Source: an uncultured Lysobacterales bacterium
GTDB lineage: Bacteria; Pseudomonadota; Gammaproteobacteria; Xanthomonadales; Xanthomonadaceae
Assembly: GCA_946886865.1 (NCBI GenBank)
Contig: CAMPJI010000052.1
Span: 1 to 15,144 of the forward strand
DNA length: 15,144 nucleotides
Direction of reading: 5' to 3'
Part shown: positions 7,296 through 13,100 of the stretch, piece after piece
Layout: every line of letters begins with the position of its first letter
Numbering within the stretch: position 1 is the stretch's first letter
The notes under the pieces: generated by a model
What the model saw: only the letters and a program-made list of their open reading frames with translations
Databases searched by the model: none
What the model was told of the DNA's origin: nothing
Translations under genes and position numbers: made by a program

Positions 7296-8237
7296 ATGCT
7301 TCCGCCGATGCCACGGGGACCCCACTACCGCCCGCACCGGACCGTCCGGCTGCGCACCGCCTGCGCCCTCGCCGCGCTGCTGCTGGCAACGGCCTGCGCG
7401 CGCCCCGACGACGGCGCGCCCGGCGCGACGCTGGCCGGCCTGCTGCTGGACCCGCAGATGGACGAGATCAGCGGCCTGGCCGCCTCGCGCCGGCACAATG
7501 GCGTGCTGTGGCTGCACGACGACGGCGGCAATCCCGCGCGGCTGTTCGCCGTCAGCGCGGGCGGGCGGCGGCAGGCGACATTCCATGTCGAGGGCGTGAC
7601 CAAGACCGACTGGGAGGACATCGCCGCGTTCGAACTGGACGGCCGCCGCTACCTGATGCTGGCCGATACCGGCGACAACGGCGGCCTGCGGCGCAGCCTG
7701 CAGCTGCACGTGATCGAGGAACCGGCCGCCCTGGAGAACGCGCGCCTTACGCCGGCGTGGTCCATCGCCTTCCGCTGGCCGGACGGGCCGCGCGACTGCG
7801 AAGCCATCGCCGTCGACGCGGCGCGCGGCGAAATCCTGCTGGTGTCGAAGAAGCGCGAACCGCCCGAACTTTTCTCGCTGCCGTTGCGCCCCACCGCAGG
7901 CGAGATGCAGACCGCACGCCCGCTGGGCGAACTGGCGGGCATGCCGCCGCCCTCGCCCGCCGAGCAGAACGACACCGGCCGCGCCCAGTACGACCGCCAC
8001 GTCACCGCCGCCGACATCGCGCCCGACGGGCGCATGCTGGCGGTGATGACCTACCGATACCTGTTGCTCTATGGCCGCGGTGAGGGCGGCTGGGGGGAGG
8101 CCGTCGCCGGCCCGCCGCAGGTCAGCGACCTCCCGCCCCTGCCGCAGGCCGAGGCCCTGGGCTGGGCGACCGACGGGTCCGTGCTGTACGCCACGGGCGA
8201 ATTCGTGCCCGCGCCGCTGTACCGCATCACGCCCTGA
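7296..8237 (+). CDS. Lipoprotein with probable beta-propeller fold
   Basis: This 313-residue protein has a basic N-terminus, a hydrophobic stretch (ACALAALLLATAC) and a probable lipobox with Cys34. The body has repeated propeller-like motifs: EISGLAASRRHNGVLWLHDDGGN (57-79), TDWEDIAAF (104-112), LMLADTGDN (120-128), FRWPDG followed by DCEAIAVDAARGEILLVSKK, and a late DIAPDGRMLAVMTYRYLLLY. Paired acidic loops such as DDGGN and ADTGDN recall phytase-like or SdiA-regulated propellers, where they bind calcium; no specific activity can be assigned. GGGAGG six bases before ATG 7296 favours that start. The later ATG at 7308 would still keep the signal and is preceded by a GATGCT box seven bases upstream. 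It is divergent from purT. Confidence 0.7.
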   Translation: MLPPMPRGPHYRPHRTVRLRTACALAALLLATACARPDDGAPGATLAGLLLDPQMDEISGLAASRRHNGVLWLHDDGGNPARLFAVSAGGRRQATFHVEGVTKTDWEDIAAFELDGRRYLMLADTGDNGGLRRSLQLHVIEEPAALENARLTPAWSIAFRWPDGPRDCEAIAVDAARGEILLVSKKREPPELFSLPLRPTAGEMQTARPLGELAGMPPPSPAEQNDTGRAQYDRHVTAADIAPDGRMLAVMTYRYLLLYGRGEGGWGEAVAGPPQVSDLPPLPQAEALGWATDGSVLYATGEFVPAPLYRITP

Positions 8238-8250
8238 AACACGGGGGCTT

Positions 8251-8271
8251 CCGCCGCCCCTGCAGCGGCGG
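8251..8271 (+). terminator. GC hairpin after the propeller lipoprotein gene
   Basis: CCGCCGC (8251-8257) pairs perfectly with GCGGCGG (8265-8271) around a CCCTGCA loop, 13 bp after the stop codon. There is no T-run, so termination is uncertain. Confidence 0.35.
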
Positions 8272-8378
8272 CGGGCGTGGCCGTGACCGGATACGCCGTT
8301 AGAAAGCGGGCGTGCGCACGACAGCCGCGACGCCCCACAGCCCGTCCGCGGCACAGGGGCGATGCCGACGAACGGCTG

Positions 8379-8408
8379 TTGACGTGATATCAATTTGATA
8401 TCAATAAT
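8379..8408 (+). promoter_or_regulatory. Sigma-70 promoter of the SPFH-RHH operon
   Basis: TTGACG (8379-8384, five of six to the -35 consensus) and AATAAT (8403-8408, five of six to the -10 consensus) are 18 bp apart. This is the best promoter match I noticed in the window and it stands out in GC-rich DNA. Transcription would start near 8415, leaving a short leader with GAGG (8426-8429) six bases before the ATG at 8436. The spacer is occupied by the palindromic operator. Confidence 0.75.
8385..8403. promoter_or_regulatory. Tandem TGATATCA operator within the promoter spacer
   Basis: TGATATCA occurs at 8385-8392 and again at 8396-8403. Each copy is itself a palindrome, and the centres are 11 bp apart, one helical turn. 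Together with the AAT/TTT centre they form a perfect 19-bp odd palindrome, TGATATCAA-T-TTGATATCA. The element starts directly after the -35 hexamer and overlaps the first base of the -10 hexamer, so a bound protein would block RNA polymerase. Arc-family ribbon-helix-helix proteins bind as dimers to subsites 11 bp apart, and gene 9675-9866 of the same operon encodes such a protein. That it binds here is inference. Confidence 0.7.
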
Positions 8409-8435
8409 CAACCATCCCAACCGACGAGGCCGGCC

Positions 8436-9299
8436 ATGAAAGAGAACCCCACCCGCTCCCTGCCCGGTATCCCGGTGCTGCTCGTGCTGCTGCTGGCCCT
8501 GGTCGCCGCGGCGGTGATGCTGTTCAACGGCGTGGCCGGCGACAGCCCGGCGACCGCCATCCTGTCGGTGCTGGGCGGCATCGTGGCGTTCTTCCTGCTG
8601 TTCGGCCTGTACATGGTCGAGCCCAACCAGTCGGCGGTGCTCAGCCTGTTCGGCAAGTACGTGGGCACCGTCCACGACAACGGCCTGCGCTGGAACAACC
8701 CCTTCTTCTCCAAGCGCAAGGTGTCCCTGCGCGTGCGCAACTTCGAGAGCGGCAAGCTCAAGGTCAACGAGCTGGACGGCAGCCCGATCGAGATCGCCGC
8801 GGTGATCGTGTGGAAGGTGGTCGACTCGGCCGAGGCGGTGTTCAACGTCGACGACTACGAGAGCTTCGTGCACATCCAGTCCGAGGCCGCGCTGCGCGCC
8901 ATGGCCACCAGCTACCCCTACGACCAGCACGAGGAGAACCAGGTCTCGCTGCGCAGCCACCCGGTCGAGATCAGCGAGCGGCTCAAGGAACAGCTGGACG
9001 AGCGCCTGACCGAGGCCGGCGTGGACGTCATCGACGCGCGCATCAGCCACCTGGCCTACGCGCCGGAAATCGCGCACGCCATGCTGCAGCGGCAGCAGGC
9101 CAACGCGGTGATCGCCGCGCGCACCCGGATCGTCGCCGGCGCCGTGGGCATGGTCGAGATGGCCTTGGCCGAACTGCAGAAGAACGATGTCGTGCAGCTT
9201 GACGAAGAGCGCAAGGCGGCGATGGTCAGCAACCTGCTGGTGGTGCTGTGCAGCGACCGCAGCACGCAGCCGATCGTCAACACCGGCAGCCTGTACTGA
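8436..9299 (+). CDS. SPFH/band 7 domain membrane protein
   Basis: This 287-residue protein has two N-terminal membrane helices (about 11-31 and 39-60). They are followed by an SPFH/band 7 domain beginning [26 protein letters not shown] (61-86) and running through [21 protein letters not shown] and [18 protein letters not shown] charged helical segment follows ([45 protein letters not shown], about 178-222), then a conserved-looking tail ending in NTGSLY. SPFH proteins (stomatin, flotillin, HflK/C relatives) form large membrane rings that organise lipids or regulate proteases. No NfeD-type partner is adjacent, unlike the stomatin/NfeD operons. It is the first gene of a four-gene operon; the next gene starts 11 bases after its stop codon. 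Confidence 0.88.
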   Translation: MKENPTRSLPGIPVLLVLLLALVAAAVMLFNGVAGDSPATAILSVLGGIVAFFLLFGLYMVEPNQSAVLSLFGKYVGTVHDNGLRWNNPFFSKRKVSLRVRNFESGKLKVNELDGSPIEIAAVIVWKVVDSAEAVFNVDDYESFVHIQSEAALRAMATSYPYDQHEENQVSLRSHPVEISERLKEQLDERLTEAGVDVIDARISHLAYAPEIAHAMLQRQQANAVIAARTRIVAGAVGMVEMALAELQKNDVVQLDEERKAAMVSNLLVVLCSDRSTQPIVNTGSLY

Positions 9300-9309
9300 G
9301 GACCCGACG

Positions 9310-9678
9310 ATGGACTGGGAACGCTACATCGCCCCCGCCGCCATGGCCCTGAGTGCGATGCCGGTCTTTCTGATCGCCGGGCTGGTGCGCGGCGGGCGCC
9401 TGCATCTGGTCAACGGCCTGGATGCCCGCCGTGTCCGCGACCCCGACCGCCTCGCACGGCGCCTGGGCGCCCTGCTGGCCGCGGTCGGCTTCAGCATGCT
9501 GCTGGGTGCCACCGGCCTGGCCTGGGCCGGTGCCGACGAAGCGCGCATCACCGGCGTGGTGATCGCATTGCTGCTGGCGGTCAACGGGTTGGCGGTCGCG
9601 TTGATCCTGACGGTGGCCCGCGCCCCGCGCGTGGACGGGGCCGATCGCAGCGCCGGGACGCGATCAGGCCGGCGATGA
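9310..9678 (+). CDS. Small three-helix membrane protein, DUF3784-like
   Basis: This 122-residue protein has three predicted membrane helices: about 7-26 ([19 protein letters not shown]), 52-73 and 80-103. Between the first two lies a polar loop with [21 protein letters not shown]. The layout, one helix, a polar loop, then two helices, resembles DUF3784-type proteins; that resemblance is tentative. The last 20 residues are charged. GAGGA at 9298-9302, overlapping the SPFH stop codon, lies seven bases before the ATG, so translation is probably coupled. Its stop codon overlaps the start of the RHH gene as ATGA. It may act with the SPFH protein in the membrane (context inference). Confidence 0.7.
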   Translation: MDWERYIAPAAMALSAMPVFLIAGLVRGGRLHLVNGLDARRVRDPDRLARRLGALLAAVGFSMLLGATGLAWAGADEARITGVVIALLLAVNGLAVALILTVARAPRVDGADRSAGTRSGRR

Positions 9679-9866
9679 GCCAGAAGAAGGCCTACCCGCT
9701 GCGGATCAATGCCCAGGTGCTGGAGGCCGCCCAGCGCTGGGCCGACGATGAGTTGCGCAGCCTCAACGCGCAGATCGAGTACGTGCTGCGCGACGCGCTG
9801 CGCAAAGCCGGCCGGATCCCGACCCCGGCCCCCGAAAAAGACGACGAAAAGGACGCAGGACAATGA
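9675..9866 (+). CDS. Arc-family ribbon-helix-helix DNA-binding protein
   Basis: This 63-residue protein aligns along its length with phage P22 Arc. It has a short beta-strand (AYPLRI, residues 6-11), helix A (about 13-27) and a turn with RSLNAQI (28-34) matching Arc RSVNSEI. Helix B is YVLRDALRKAGRI, matching the end of Arc, and the tail (residues 48-63) is acidic and lysine-rich. At the Arc strand positions that read DNA (Gln9, Asn11, Arg13) this protein has Ala6, Pro8 and Arg10, so its target should differ from the Arc operator. It is expected to bind as dimers or tetramers. The double TGATATCA element in its own operon promoter is the obvious candidate site. Both ends overlap neighbouring genes by ATGA. 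Confidence 0.85.
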   Translation: MSQKKAYPLRINAQVLEAAQRWADDELRSLNAQIEYVLRDALRKAGRIPTPAPEKDDEKDAGQ

Positions 9867-10042
9867 GTGCACGCTGGACGTACAAGGTGGTGGAGATCAA
9901 ACCCGGCATCATGGGCGGCTTCAAGGCCGAGACCATGGAAGAGACGCTCAACCGCATGGGACTGCAGGGGTGGGAGCTGGTGAACGTCGCGGTGACCGGG
10001 CCGATGATGGCCGCGCTGGCGGTGTTCAAGAAGGCCGGCTGA
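9863..10042 (+). CDS. DUF4177-like small protein
   Basis: This is a 59-residue protein that is easily missed because of its size. It starts MSARWTYKVVEIKPG, continues with MEETLNRMGLQGWELVNV, and ends in VFKKAG. The WTYKVVEI start, the 'LN-x4-GWELV' core and the closing strand ending FKK are the pattern of DUF4177 proteins, which are small alpha/beta domains of unknown function. It has no signal peptide; the GPMMAALAV stretch (46-54) is too short for a clear membrane span. The ATG overlaps the RHH stop codon (ATGA), with AGGA just upstream. It is the last gene of the operon; a GC hairpin follows 19 bp after its stop codon. Confidence 0.75.
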   Translation: MSARWTYKVVEIKPGIMGGFKAETMEETLNRMGLQGWELVNVAVTGPMMAALAVFKKAG

Positions 10043-10061
10043 CCGCTGCCGGTCCGTGGCG

Positions 10062-10079
10062 GCGCCGGCACCCCGGCGC
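10062..10079 (+). terminator. GC hairpin at the end of the SPFH operon
   Basis: GCGCCGG (10062-10068) pairs perfectly with CCGGCGC (10073-10079) around a CACC loop. It has no T-run and runs directly into the TACCCT element of the next gene. It may be a weak terminator or part of the regulatory space between the two operons. Confidence 0.35.
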
Positions 10080-10085
10080 TACCCT
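10080..10085 (+). promoter_or_regulatory. Probable -10 element for a leaderless M15 peptidase transcript
   Basis: TACCCT at 10080-10085 keeps the T, A and final T of the -10 consensus. It ends six bases before the ATG at 10092, putting the transcription start on the start codon. There is no Shine-Dalgarno sequence in the interval. No good -35 is visible. The same spacing is seen before bpt. Confidence 0.35.
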
Positions 10086-10091
10086 GAGCCC

Positions 10092-10901
10092 ATGCGAGGC
10101 CAGCCGCTCCACCTGATCAATACGCCCCGGATCGAGGTCTGGCCGGGCGGCCTGTTGCGCGCGCGCAGCAGCCACGATGCGCGCCTGCTGTCGCGTGCGC
10201 GCCACGTTCTGCGACGCAAGCGCGACGGCCGTTTCCTGGCGGCGGACCTGTCTGAGGGGTTGATGCCGCTGGTGCCGCGCCTCCGGCACGAGCCCGGGCT
10301 GGACGAGGCGCTGGACGCCATCGAGATCCACCCGCCCCATCGACGGCCGGGCATCGAACGCATCCGCGAACTGCCGCTCGACGCGCTGGAGTCCCGACTG
10401 GATGCACTGGGTCTGGACGAGGGATACGCGCAGCGCACCGGCCTGGCGCTGGTCGCCGAACCCGACTGGCTGGCGCTGGCCGGGTTCGACCGCTACCGCC
10501 GTCCGCTCTGGCTGGTCGAGCCCGCCGCGCGCGCGTGGACCCATCTGCAGGCGGCCGCGCGCCGCGACGGCATTGTGCTGGAGGCCATTTCGGGCTACCG
10601 CAGCCACGATTACCAGCTGGGCATTTTCGAACGCAAGTTGGAACGCGGGCAGACCGTCGACGAGGTGCTCGCCGTCAACGCCGCCCCCGGCTACAGCGAA
10701 CACCATTCCGGCCGCGCGCTTGATATCAGCATGCCGGGCGAGCCGGCCGCGGAAGAGTCGTTCGAGGCCACGCCGGCGTTCGGCTGGCTGACCGACAACG
10801 CCTCCACCCACGGTTTCAGCATGAGCTATCCGCGCGACAACCCGCACGGCATCGTCTACGAGCCGTGGCACTGGTGCTGGCAGCCAGCGGCTGCGCCATG
10901 A
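10092..10901 (+). CDS. M15-family D-Ala-D-Ala carboxypeptidase-like metallopeptidase
   Basis: This 269-residue protein has a VanY-type zinc peptidase domain in its C-terminal half. The zinc site SEHHSGRALD gives His204 and Asp211, and YEPWHW gives the catalytic Glu257 and zinc ligand His260. ISGYRSHDYQLGIFERKL and EVLAVNAAPGYSEH lead into it. All catalytic residues of the family are present, so it should cleave D-Ala from peptidoglycan peptides or similar D-amino-acid substrates. The N-terminal 110 residues are unassigned and highly charged. No signal peptide is visible, which is unusual for a cell-wall enzyme and suggests a cytoplasmic recycling role or an unannotated export route. Its stop codon overlaps the next start as ATGA. 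An in-frame GTG at 10056 would add 12 residues but lies before the predicted -10. Confidence 0.85.
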   Translation: MRGQPLHLINTPRIEVWPGGLLRARSSHDARLLSRARHVLRRKRDGRFLAADLSEGLMPLVPRLRHEPGLDEALDAIEIHPPHRRPGIERIRELPLDALESRLDALGLDEGYAQRTGLALVAEPDWLALAGFDRYRRPLWLVEPAARAWTHLQAAARRDGIVLEAISGYRSHDYQLGIFERKLERGQTVDEVLAVNAAPGYSEHHSGRALDISMPGEPAAEESFEATPAFGWLTDNASTHGFSMSYPRDNPHGIVYEPWHWCWQPAAAP

Positions 10902-11587
10902 CCACGCAGGCGGAGGACGCCGAGCACCGCATCCTCGCCAGTTGGCAGGCCAACGCGCAGCCGTGGACCGATACGGTGCGTGCAGGACGGATCGAGAGCC
11001 GGCGACGGGTGACGGACGGGGCCATCCTCGCGGCGCTGCGCCATCGCACGCCGGGAACGCTGCTGGATGCCGGCTGCGGAGAAGGCTGGCTGTCAGGGGC
11101 GTTCGCCGCGGCAGGCTGGACGGTGACAGGCGTGGACACGGTCTCCGCACTGGTAGACGCCGCAGGCGCGCGACATGGCAGCCGCGCAACGTTTCATGTG
11201 TGCGACTACGCGTGTCTCGCGCAAGCGGGACTCGGACGGTTCGACGTGGCCGTCTTCAACTTCTCGCTGATCGGCGACACACGCACCCGCGCTGCACTGG
11301 CGTCGATGCGGCACATGCTTTCCGCCGGCGGCGAGGTGCTGGTGCAGACGCTTCACCCGTGCACGGCCTGCGGCGATGCGTCCTACCGGGATGGCTGGCG
11401 CGAAGGCAGCTGGGCCGGCTGCGACGGCGACTTCGCCGACCCCGCTCCCTGGTACTTCCGCACCTTGTCCGGATGGTTGAAGGTGCTGCACGGGTGCGGT
11501 CTGCAATTGCTGGCGATGGAGGAGCCGCTGCATCCGGATACGGGACGGCCGGCCTCGTTGCTGCTGCGCGCAGGCCTGGCCGGCTGA
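10898..11587 (+). CDS. Class I SAM-dependent methyltransferase
   Basis: This 229-residue protein has a Rossmann-type methyltransferase fold. Motif I is LLDAGCGEGWLSGAF (55-69). The acidic end of strand 2 is VTGVD (Asp80), motif III-like VCDY has Asp103, and the strand-4 segment is RFDVAVFNFSLIGD (114-127). SAGGEVLVQTLHP follows. The N-terminal 50 residues (HRILASWQANAQPWTDTVRAG) look like a substrate cap. Substrate is not readable; similar proteins include small-molecule and quinone-type methylases. The ATG at 10898 overlaps the M15 stop codon (ATGA); an upstream in-frame start at 10865 lies inside the peptidase gene and is rejected. No terminator is evident after the stop codon. Confidence 0.82.
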   Translation: MTTQAEDAEHRILASWQANAQPWTDTVRAGRIESRRRVTDGAILAALRHRTPGTLLDAGCGEGWLSGAFAAAGWTVTGVDTVSALVDAAGARHGSRATFHVCDYACLAQAGLGRFDVAVFNFSLIGDTRTRAALASMRHMLSAGGEVLVQTLHPCTACGDASYRDGWREGSWAGCDGDFADPAPWYFRTLSGWLKVLHGCGLQLLAMEEPLHPDTGRPASLLLRAGLAG

Positions 11588-11829
11588 CGCTGTCACCCGA
11601 TCGTGGCGCATGAGGGCCCCATGCCCCATTGCGTCCCCTGCATCCGATGGCGTGACGTAGCCAACCCGGCCTGCGAATGGCTGCGGACGGGGCCAGTGGA
11701 CTCAGGCGGACGGGATCGCGGCCACTTCACATTGCCATTCCGGGCACGGCCGGGAATCCGCTCCAAAGTGGGCAGCGAGGCAAGCCAGCCCCTTGCGTCA
11801 TCCGGGCTGACAGCGCGGGGTGAGGACGG

Positions 11830-12495
11830 CTACTCCTGCGAGCGGGGCGTCTGCCTGGCCGCCGGCCCGCGCTCATCGGCGATGCGCCACAGGTAGAGGC
11901 TGGCGTAGGTCCTGTACGGGCCCCAGCGTTCGCCGCGTTCGGCCAGTTCGCGTGGCGTGGGCATTGCATGAACACCATCGACCACCTGGGCACCTTTACG
12001 GATGCCCAGGTCGTCCAGCGGCAGCACGTCCGGGCGGCCGAGGCGGAACATCAACATCATCTCCACCGTCCACCGGCCGATCCCGCGGGTGGGCACCAGC
12101 GCGGCGATGATGGCCTCCTCGTCCATGCGGGCCATCCGGCGCAGCGTCGGGATCTCCCCCGCGGCCTCGCGCGCGGCCAGGTCGCGCAGCGCGCGCGCCT
12201 TGTTGCCCGAGACGCCACAGGCGCGCAGGGTGGCATCGTCGACGGTGGCCAGGGTGTCCGCATGCAGACGCCGGCTGCCGATGGCGGCCTCGACGCGGCC
12301 GACGATGGTCGAGGCCGCCTTGCCGCTGAGCTGCTGGAACAGGATCGCGCGCGCCAGCGCATCCACCGGGTCGAAGCGCGCGCGCCAGCGCGGATCCGCC
12401 GCGATCGGCCCGATCCGACGCATCCAGGTGGCCAGGCGGCGATCGCGACGGACCAGGTAGGCATGCGCGGCATCGGTGTCGAACCCGCGTGCCAT
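11830..12495 (-). CDS. DNA-3-methyladenine glycosylase II-type (HhH-GPD) protein
   Basis: This 221-residue protein is a helix-hairpin-helix DNA glycosylase of the AlkA/Mag1 type, which removes alkylated bases such as 3-methyladenine. It has the entry segment DALARAILFQQLSGKAA (45-61) and VSGNKARALRDLA (95-107). The HhH motif is LVPTRGIGRWTVEMML (133-148), and LPLDDLGIRKG carries the catalytic Asp162. A closing WGPYRTYASLYLWR (191-204) follows. E. coli AlkA is about 280 residues with an extra N-terminal domain; that domain is absent here, so the protein is the short form. There is no Cys cluster, which argues against EndoIII or MutY. The ATG at 12495 is separated by one base from the stop of the upstream gene (TGACATG). 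GTG at 12504 would overlap that gene by eight bases. Confidence 0.88.
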   Translation of the reverse strand: MARGFDTDAAHAYLVRRDRRLATWMRRIGPIAADPRWRARFDPVDALARAILFQQLSGKAASTIVGRVEAAIGSRRLHADTLATVDDATLRACGVSGNKARALRDLAAREAAGEIPTLRRMARMDEEAIIAALVPTRGIGRWTVEMMLMFRLGRPDVLPLDDLGIRKGAQVVDGVHAMPTPRELAERGERWGPYRTYASLYLWRIADERGPAARQTPRSQE

Positions 12496-12496
12496 G

Positions 12497-12889
12497 TCAG
12501 TCACGCCACCGGCCGCTTGCGATGACGGCCGCCAGGCCGATCCACGACACGATCATCAGCCCCCCGCCCAGGGGCGCAAGCCGGGTCGGCCAGTTCAGCA
12601 GGTGCGCCAGGACCAGGCTGCCGGAAAACAGCAACACGCCGAGCAGCATCGCGGCGAGCATCCCGTGCACGACCGCCCTCGCGGGTTGCAGGCCGAGCAC
12701 CGCCAATGCGATGCCATGCCCGAACGCCATCAGCGCGGCCTGTTGAAGCCGGGCCTGGGCCGCGCCGTCGCTGGCATGCGCGGCGTAGGCCGACAGCGCG
12801 ACGGCCGCCGCGGCAAGCAGCGCCCCGGCAGCCGGAAGGAGGCGGCGCCACGCGGTTTCGCGCTGAAGCGGAGTCGTCAGGTCGGACAT
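12497..12889 (-). CDS. DUF423 family membrane protein
   Basis: This 130-residue protein has four hydrophobic segments at about 16-37, 50-67, 73-96 and 104-126, the size and topology of DUF423 (YwdK-like) inner-membrane proteins of unknown function. The segment ALSAYAAHAS (31-40) corresponds to the conserved 'GA-x-GAH' turn of the family, and LLFSGSLVLAHLL with PLGGGLMIVSWIGLA matches its last two helices. The chosen ATG begins MSDLTTPLQRE. There is no strong ribosome binding site, and longer in-frame extensions run through a REP-like palindrome, so they are rejected. Its stop codon is one base before the glycosylase ATG, so the two are expressed together. Confidence 0.82.
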   Translation of the reverse strand: MSDLTTPLQRETAWRRLLPAAGALLAAAAVALSAYAAHASDGAAQARLQQAALMAFGHGIALAVLGLQPARAVVHGMLAAMLLGVLLFSGSLVLAHLLNWPTRLAPLGGGLMIVSWIGLAAVIASGRWRD

Positions 12890-13001
12890 GGAAACAGGCT
12901 GCAGGGCGGGCACCCACGATAGCAGCGGCGCGGGGTCGGATCGTGTGGTGCGATGCGGTCGCCATGCAGGAACCCGCGGACGCACTCCGCCGCACGCCTG
13001 A

Positions 13002-13026
13002 TCGCGGCTGAAGCCGCTCCTGCAGG
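13002..13026 (-). repeat. REP-like palindromic element
   Basis: On the minus strand this reads CCTGCAGGAGCGGCTTCAGC followed by CGCGA. The stem GCGGCT/AGCCGC (13004-13009 with 13012-13017) has a two-base loop. This motif is a familiar extragenic palindrome in Xanthomonadaceae and Pseudomonas genomes, usually linked to RAYT transposases. A second small hairpin, GGGGC-GTA-GCCCC (13025-13037), abuts it. It sits between the DUF423 gene and the terminator of the upstream gene, a typical position. Only one copy is seen in this window. Confidence 0.65.
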
Positions 13027-13039
13027 GGCGTAGCCCCCC

Positions 13040-13073
13040 AAAAGAAAACGCCGCGCATGGCTGCGCGGCGTTT
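13040..13073 (-). terminator. Rho-independent terminator of the SRPBCC gene
   Basis: On the minus strand AAACGCCGCGC pairs perfectly over 11 bp with GCGCGGCGTTT, with the loop AGCCAT. It is followed by a run reading TTTTCTTTTG. The upper arm begins 28 bp after the stop codon at 13101. This is a textbook intrinsic terminator. Confidence 0.9.
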
Positions 13074-13100
13074 CCGGTCATGCCGATTTCCGGGTGCGGA

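Noticed and set aside
5957..8083. 708-codon open frame on the plus strand
   Set aside because: It is antisense to purT, which has continuous family similarity, and out of frame over the lipoprotein gene.
6339..9077. 912-codon open frame on the minus strand
   Set aside because: It is out of frame with purT and antisense to the propeller and SPFH genes. Its translation is Arg/Ala/His-rich, with no domain pattern. It is a by-product of high GC content.
11603..11896. 97-codon open frame after the methyltransferase
   Set aside because: It runs into the antisense strand of the glycosylase gene and shows no motif or ribosome site.
12890..13081. N-terminal extension of the DUF423 protein
   Set aside because: It would be translated through the REP-like palindrome and the neighbouring terminator; the ATG at 12889 gives the normal family length.
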